Positions 4,317 through 5,226 of a stretch of DNA of 5,226 nucleotides are shown here, one piece after another (position 1 is the stretch's first letter; each line of letters begins with the position of its first letter). The stretch is from Thioalkalivibrio sp. Lineage in GTDB: Bacteria; Pseudomonadota; Gammaproteobacteria; Ectothiorhodospirales; Ectothiorhodospiraceae. The translations under genes and the position numbers were made by a program. Where the stretch lies: NCBI GenBank assembly GCA_003550945.1, contig PULL01000174.1, positions 1 to 5,226 of the forward strand. Direction: 5' to 3'. Below the pieces are notes generated by a model. It made no database searches and was not told where the DNA came from. It saw nothing but the letters and a program-made list of their open reading frames with translations.

Positions 4317-5226
4317 TCACGGATCCTGACTACCGGGCAGGTGGGCCGCCGTGGCCTCGCGATCGAGGCCGTCGCGCAGCACATCCGCCGGCAGGGCGTC
4401 GTTCACCCGCGGACGCTGGTCCGCCAGTACCACAATGACCACGCGGCGGTTCTGTTGCCGCCCCTCCGGTGTGTCGTTGTCGGCGATGGGCCGGTGTTCG
4501 CCGAAGCCGATTGCCGCCATGCGGGTCGGATCGAGCCCGCGGTCGGCCAGCAACCGCAGCACGCTCGAGGCCCTGCCAGCGGAAAGCTCCCAGTTCGAAG
4601 GAAACACCGGCGTGCTGATCGGCACGTCGTCCGTAAAGCCCTCGACGTGCACCCGCACGGGCAGGTCACTCAGGATTTCCGCCAGTTCCTCCAGAATCGG
4701 GCGGGCCTCCGGAAAGATATCCGCGCTGCCACTGGAAAACAGGAAACTGGTATTGATCTCGACTTCGAGCCAGTACCTCTCTCGCCGGACCCGTATCAGG
4801 TTTTGCTCGATCAGGGGCGTCACGGCATGCTGGATCTGGTCGGCCATCCGCTGGAAACTGCGCTCGATCTCCTCGAGCGCTGCGCGATCAAACCCATCGC
4901 CGGCGCTCAGTTCCCCGGGACCGCCGTCCCCTTCCCACTCACCATCCGGGTCTGACAGAAACCGGGGCACCGCCAGATCCACGGGTAGAATCGTGCCGGC
5001 CTGGCCCACGGGCGAGGTGTCGAAGCCGCGCGCCAGCTGTCCGACCTGGATGGGTTCCGGTGCCATCGGCGTACCGCGGAATGCAGCCTGGAGGGATTCG
5101 GACAACACGCGGAACTTGCCCTCGTTCACCGACGAGAGCGCGTACATCACCACGAAGAAGGCGAGCAGAAGGGTGATCAGGTCACCATAGGGGATCGCCC
5201 ACGCCTCGTGGTTCACATGTTCCTCA
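4317..5226 (-). CDS. motD: flagellar stator protein MotD (MotB family), N-terminus outside window
   Basis: 302 residues are visible. The frame stays open to the window edge (residues EEHVNHEAW), so the GTG at 5216 is an internal Val codon and the true start lies just beyond. Visible residues 11-31 are the single membrane helix (IPYGDLITLLLAFFVVMYALS), with the ion-binding Asp at visible position 15. SSVNEGKFRVLSESL at 31-45 is the post-helix/plug region. An acidic Gly-rich linker spans about 90-112. Residues about 156-268 are an OmpA-like peptidoglycan-binding domain: INTSFLFSSGSADI, VHVEGFTDDVPI, NWELSAGRASSVLRLL, IGFGEHRPIADNDTPEGRQQNRRVVI. With MotC it forms the ion-driven stator that powers rotation, anchored to the cell wall. 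In pseudomonads motCD sits in the chemotaxis operon, and motC would be expected to the right. MotD is preferred over MotB because of the HE.HENHE.W-like start and the fipA neighbourhood. The driving ion cannot be told from sequence. Confidence 0.88.
   Translation of the reverse strand, partial: EEHVNHEAWAIPYGDLITLLLAFFVVMYALSSVNEGKFRVLSESLQAAFRGTPMAPEPIQVGQLARGFDTSPVGQAGTILPVDLAVPRFLSDPDGEWEGDGGPGELSAGDGFDRAALEEIERSFQRMADQIQHAVTPLIEQNLIRVRRERYWLEVEINTSFLFSSGSADIFPEARPILEELAEILSDLPVRVHVEGFTDDVPISTPVFPSNWELSAGRASSVLRLLADRGLDPTRMAAIGFGEHRPIADNDTPEGRQQNRRVVIVVLADQRPRVNDALPADVLRDGLDREATAAHLPGSQDP

Noticed and set aside
4041..4955. Plus-strand open frames opposite motD (also 4351-5190)
   Set aside because: MotD has a full membrane helix and OmpA-like domain on the other strand; the antisense frames show no coherent protein.
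5214..5216. GTG at 5216 as the start of motD
   Set aside because: The frame is open to the window edge and EEHVNHEAW matches the conserved pre-helix segment of MotD, so the start lies outside.

Overview
This is GC-rich, densely packed bacterial DNA with no mobile elements, RNA genes or CRISPR arrays visible. The gene content points to a polarly flagellated gammaproteobacterium, possibly in or near the Ectothiorhodospiraceae/Chromatiales or the pseudomonads. The supporting genes are a MotD-type stator protein, a DUF2802 (FipA-like) protein, a FliK paired with a soluble FlhB-like protein, and a DamX-type SPOR protein. The lineage is inferred from gene content and composition only.

Layout from left to right. 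(1) 1-508, plus strand: the 3' part of a SPOR-domain, DamX-like cell-division protein. (2) 516-1993, minus strand: a two-gene operon of a short secretin-like exported protein and, coupled to it by an ATGA stop/start overlap, an exported retropepsin-like aspartic protease. It converges on the SPOR gene with only 7 nt between the stops. (3) 1994-2151: a divergent intergenic region. (4) 2152-3737, plus strand: fliK followed by a small FlhB C-domain homologue, again ATGA-coupled. (5) 3655-5226, minus strand: the end of a motility operon, motD (cut by the window end), a 75-residue proline-rich charged ORF, then a FipA-like DUF2802 gene, the last two joined by a third ATGA overlap. The FlhB-like gene and the fipA-like gene converge and overlap by 83 nt.

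How they work together. MotD is the peptidoglycan-anchoring stator subunit. FipA-family proteins promote polar placement of the flagellum with FlhF. FliK and FlhB-type C domains act in the hook-length/substrate-switch step of flagellar export. The secretin-like/retropepsin pair is the least explained part. One protein has a secretin-type N domain and a shortened secretin-like region without the usual gate/lip motif. The other has a duplicated beta unit reminiscent of secretin-partner (GspC/PilP-type) periplasmic domains, followed by an intact D-T-G protease domain. Together they may form an uncharacterised periplasmic module. It is the best candidate for something new in this window, but its function cannot be read from sequence alone.
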